From positions 1-64,000 of the forward strand of contig JAGWAS010000015.1 of assembly GCA_021296235.1 (NCBI GenBank): a stretch of 64,000 nt of DNA. Direction: 5' to 3'. The notes beneath the pieces were generated by a model. The model saw only the letters and a program-made list of their open reading frames with translations, had not been told where the DNA came from and searched no databases. Position numbers and translations under genes: made by a program. This DNA comes from Paracoccaceae bacterium (lineage in GTDB: Bacteria; Pseudomonadota; Alphaproteobacteria; Rhodobacterales; Rhodobacteraceae). Below, piece after piece: positions 62,044 to 64,000 of this stretch. Each line of letters opens with the position of its first letter. Positions within the stretch are counted from its first letter, which is position 1.

Positions 62044-62908
62044 CCACCCGGCGCAACTGGCGGAAGTAAATGCGGATTATGGTCAGGGCGATCAGAAACA
62101 GAACCACCGAAATGGCGCTGCCGTAGCCCATGAGATATTTCTTGAAGGACTCGTTGTACATGTGCATCGCCAGCGTGTCCGACGAGTGGAAGGGACCACC
62201 GCCGGTCATGATGTAGAGAATGTCGAAACCCTTCAGCGAGTTGATGACGCTCAATGCAATCACCACCACGGTGGCCGGGGTCAGCAAAGGAATGATCAGC
62301 ATGCGGATGCGTTGCCACGCCGTTGCGCCTTCGATTTCGCAAACCTCAATGAGATCCTCCGGGATTGATGTCAGTCCCGCAAGATAGATCACCATCGAAA
62401 GCCCGGTTTGCTGCCAAGCCCATGCAATGATGACCGACCCCAGCGCCGTATCCGGCTTGGCAAGCCATGGGTAACGGAATTCCTCCCCGCTGACGAGACC
62501 AATGACCGTGTTCAGCAAGCCCCAGTCCGGTTGGTATATCCACACCCAAATTTGACCCACCACGACAGCCGACAGGCAAATCGGCAGGTAGAATATCGAT
62601 TTGAACATGGTGCCGCCGGGCACCCTGCTGTCAATGAGAAGCGCAAGACCGAGCCCCAGCAATGTCGGCAGCAGGATGGCAGCAACCATCCAGATCACGG
62701 TGTTTATCGCCGCGTTCAGGAACAGCTTGTCGGTAACGATCTTGGCATAGTTGGAAAATCCGACATAGTCGAATTCACGGTTGAATCCGTTCCAGTTGGT
62801 GAAACTGTAGTGAAATGAACTGAGAAGCGGCCAGATCACAAACACGGTGAATACCGCAACCGGCGCCGCAAGCAGAACTGTCCGCCAAAATCTGTTGCTT
62901 TGTTCCAT
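62027..62908 (-). CDS. sugar ABC permease, MalF/UgpA family
   Basis: About 293 residues with six hydrophobic segments and motifs FHYSFTNWNGF, FYLPICLSAVVVGQIWVWIY, an EAA-type loop CEIEGATAWQRIRMLIIPLL and IMTGGGPFHSSDTLAMHMYN. I take ATG 62908 (MEQSNRFWRTVLLAAP); the frame is open upstream but that part overlaps the binding-protein gene and is not conserved. Confidence 0.9.
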   Translation of the reverse strand: MEQSNRFWRTVLLAAPVAVFTVFVIWPLLSSFHYSFTNWNGFNREFDYVGFSNYAKIVTDKLFLNAAINTVIWMVAAILLPTLLGLGLALLIDSRVPGGTMFKSIFYLPICLSAVVVGQIWVWIYQPDWGLLNTVIGLVSGEEFRYPWLAKPDTALGSVIIAWAWQQTGLSMVIYLAGLTSIPEDLIEVCEIEGATAWQRIRMLIIPLLTPATVVVIALSVINSLKGFDILYIMTGGGPFHSSDTLAMHMYNESFKKYLMGYGSAISVVLFLIALTIIRIYFRQLRRVDEIYG

Positions 62909-62929
62909 ACGCCGTGCGCCGCAAAAAAT

Positions 62930-62957
62930 GGGGGAGCGGGATCCGGCCCGCACCCCC
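62930..62957 (-). terminator. terminator-like hairpin between sugar-binding protein and permease genes
   Basis: An 11-position stem with one mismatch: GGGGG and GCGGG (62930-62940) pair with CCCGC and CCCCC (62947-62957) around a 6-nt loop. On the minus strand it is followed at once by a run of six T. It probably terminates part of the transcripts so that the binding protein is made in excess over the membrane subunits. Confidence 0.7.
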
Positions 62958-62975
62958 TTCAATATCAGCGAACGC

Positions 62976-64000
62976 TCAGTTGCTGAAAGCGGCCATTGCA
63001 CTTTCCTGCGTGTCAGCCAGCAATGCTTCGTAGTCTGATGGATCATCCATGAACTGGGCAAACATAGAAAGCCCCACTTCAGCCACCGGTGGAGGCGTTG
63101 CCAGATCATAGTTGAACGCAAACGCTTCGGCCGCCGCCACGGCAGCAGATGCCTTCTGCATAACCGAATTATAGGCCGAAGGATCGACATTCACGTTGCC
63201 GGACAGGGCACCTTGGACGTTGGCCCATTCGACTTGTGCGTCGGTGTTGCTGATGAAATACGCAAGCCAAGCCTCGGCTCCGGCCACGTTCTCTGCATTG
63301 GCGGAGACTACCCATCCGTCAACCGGTCCCACGACTGCATTCGGAACACCTTCCGTTATGGTCGGGAACTCGAAGAAGTCATAATCCTCGCCCGGCACCA
63401 TGCCGTTGCCGTTCCAGTAGCCGGTAATCCAGGTTCCCATCAGGGTCATTGCGGCCTCGCCCCGAGCAACACGATCGGAGGCATCCGTCCAGCTGTCGGC
63501 ATTGGCGTTGGGCACAAAGCAACCTCGATTGATCAGATCCGTCCACATGGCCATGGCATTCATGACCTCCGGATCATCATAGGACGCAGTCCCGTTCATC
63601 AGGTTCGCCCGATAGTCCGGACCGGCGGTACGAAGAATAAGATAGTCGAACCAGAATTGGGCTGGCCAACGGTTCTTGGAGCCCAGGGCTATCGGCGCAA
63701 TTCCCATGCCCTTGAGATTTTCGCAGAGATCAAGGAAACCTGCCCAGTCCGACGGAAAATCGGTGACGCCGGCATCGTCCATCACCTTCTTGTTGTAGAA
63801 CATTCCGGCGTAGTGGTACCCTGCCGGGACAAGATAGCGATTGCCGTTGTACATTGTTGCACTGTCGGCAAGAGCTTGCGCGATCACATCATCCATGCCT
63901 TCACGCTCCCACATGCCGTCAATGGGCGTCAGGCTGTTTGAATCGACCACAAACTGAACCCTGGCACCTGCCCAATAGCTGAATACATCCGGCAGGCTTT
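62976..64000 (-). CDS. extracellular sugar-binding protein (family 1), 5' end outside window
   Basis: At least 341 residues of a MalE-like binding protein. The frame is open to the window edge (reading PDVFSYWAGARVQFVVDSNS there), so the signal peptide and roughly the first 80 residues lie beyond. Recognisable are RYLVPAGYHYAGMFYNKKVM, GVTDFPSDWAGFLDLCENLK, RGEAAMTLMGTWITGYWN and EAWLAYFISNTDAQVEWANV, typical of family 1 binders for oligosaccharides or glycerol phosphate. First gene of the operon within the window. Confidence 0.9.
   Translation of the reverse strand, partial: SLPDVFSYWAGARVQFVVDSNSLTPIDGMWEREGMDDVIAQALADSATMYNGNRYLVPAGYHYAGMFYNKKVMDDAGVTDFPSDWAGFLDLCENLKGMGIAPIALGSKNRWPAQFWFDYLILRTAGPDYRANLMNGTASYDDPEVMNAMAMWTDLINRGCFVPNANADSWTDASDRVARGEAAMTLMGTWITGYWNGNGMVPGEDYDFFEFPTITEGVPNAVVGPVDGWVVSANAENVAGAEAWLAYFISNTDAQVEWANVQGALSGNVNVDPSAYNSVMQKASAAVAAAEAFAFNYDLATPPPVAEVGLSMFAQFMDDPSDYEALLADTQESAMAAFSN

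Overview
The window looks like a piece of an alphaproteobacterial chromosome, most likely Rhodobacterales-like. This rests on the gene order rnd, kdsD, lptC, lptA, lptB, hpf, on the number of ABC uptake operons for amino acids and sugars, and on remnants of insertion sequences (IS) typical of that group. No rRNA, tRNA or CRISPR array was recognised. Stable chromosomal operons alternate with islands of IS debris, toxin-antitoxin (TA) pairs and broken genes.

Layout. 1-13.3 kb is an accessory island. It holds fragments of IS66-like, IS3 and IS1634 elements, an 88-bp inverted repeat pair, a PIN-domain toxin-antitoxin pair, broken Fic and NUDIX genes, a membrane-anchored class 3 lipase, a decayed recombinase, a convergent ATP-grasp / P-loop NTPase pair, and an intact tyrosine recombinase. 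13.4-18.0 kb is a branched-chain-amino-acid-type ABC operon with a fused LivM-LivG. 18.8-23.2 kb is the conserved lipopolysaccharide-export locus. 23.2-28.8 kb, on the minus strand, is a module of a type IVB (Dot/Icm, IncI-like) secretion apparatus: an IcmD-like membrane protein, an IcmJ-like zinc protein, an unrecognised 489-residue protein and an IcmB-like ATPase. Divergent from it are a zinc/SANT-type DNA-binding protein and a DnaG-like primase-related protein (29.0-30.8 kb).

31.7-37.5 kb is a ribose-type sugar ABC operon with a zinc-dependent dehydrogenase and a broken TetR regulator opposite it. 37.7-47.8 kb is a second accessory island. It holds ParDE-type and HigBA-type TA pairs, an AbiE system whose toxin gene is frameshifted, IS21 and IS66-like fragments, and an apparently complete IS1595-family transposon (43935-46725). 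That transposon has 25-bp terminal inverted repeats, a perfect 8-bp target duplication, and a BglII-like restriction-modification pair as cargo. 47.9-55.2 kb is an eight-gene operon: N-formylglutamate amidohydrolase-like, cysteine hydrolase and M20 deacylase genes followed by a Liv transporter. Divergent from it are an RpiR-type regulator, a glutamine-synthetase-like ligase and an ornithine-cyclodeaminase-like gene; an Asp/Glu-racemase-like gene follows. 60.1-64.0 kb is a MalFGK/Ugp-type sugar ABC operon cut by the window edge.

The candidates I consider most novel are the transposon-borne restriction-modification cassette, the small icmD-icmJ-X-icmB module beside a primase gene, and the ATP-grasp/NTPase pair beside a recombinase. 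All assignments come from reading motifs and translations by eye; no database search was run.
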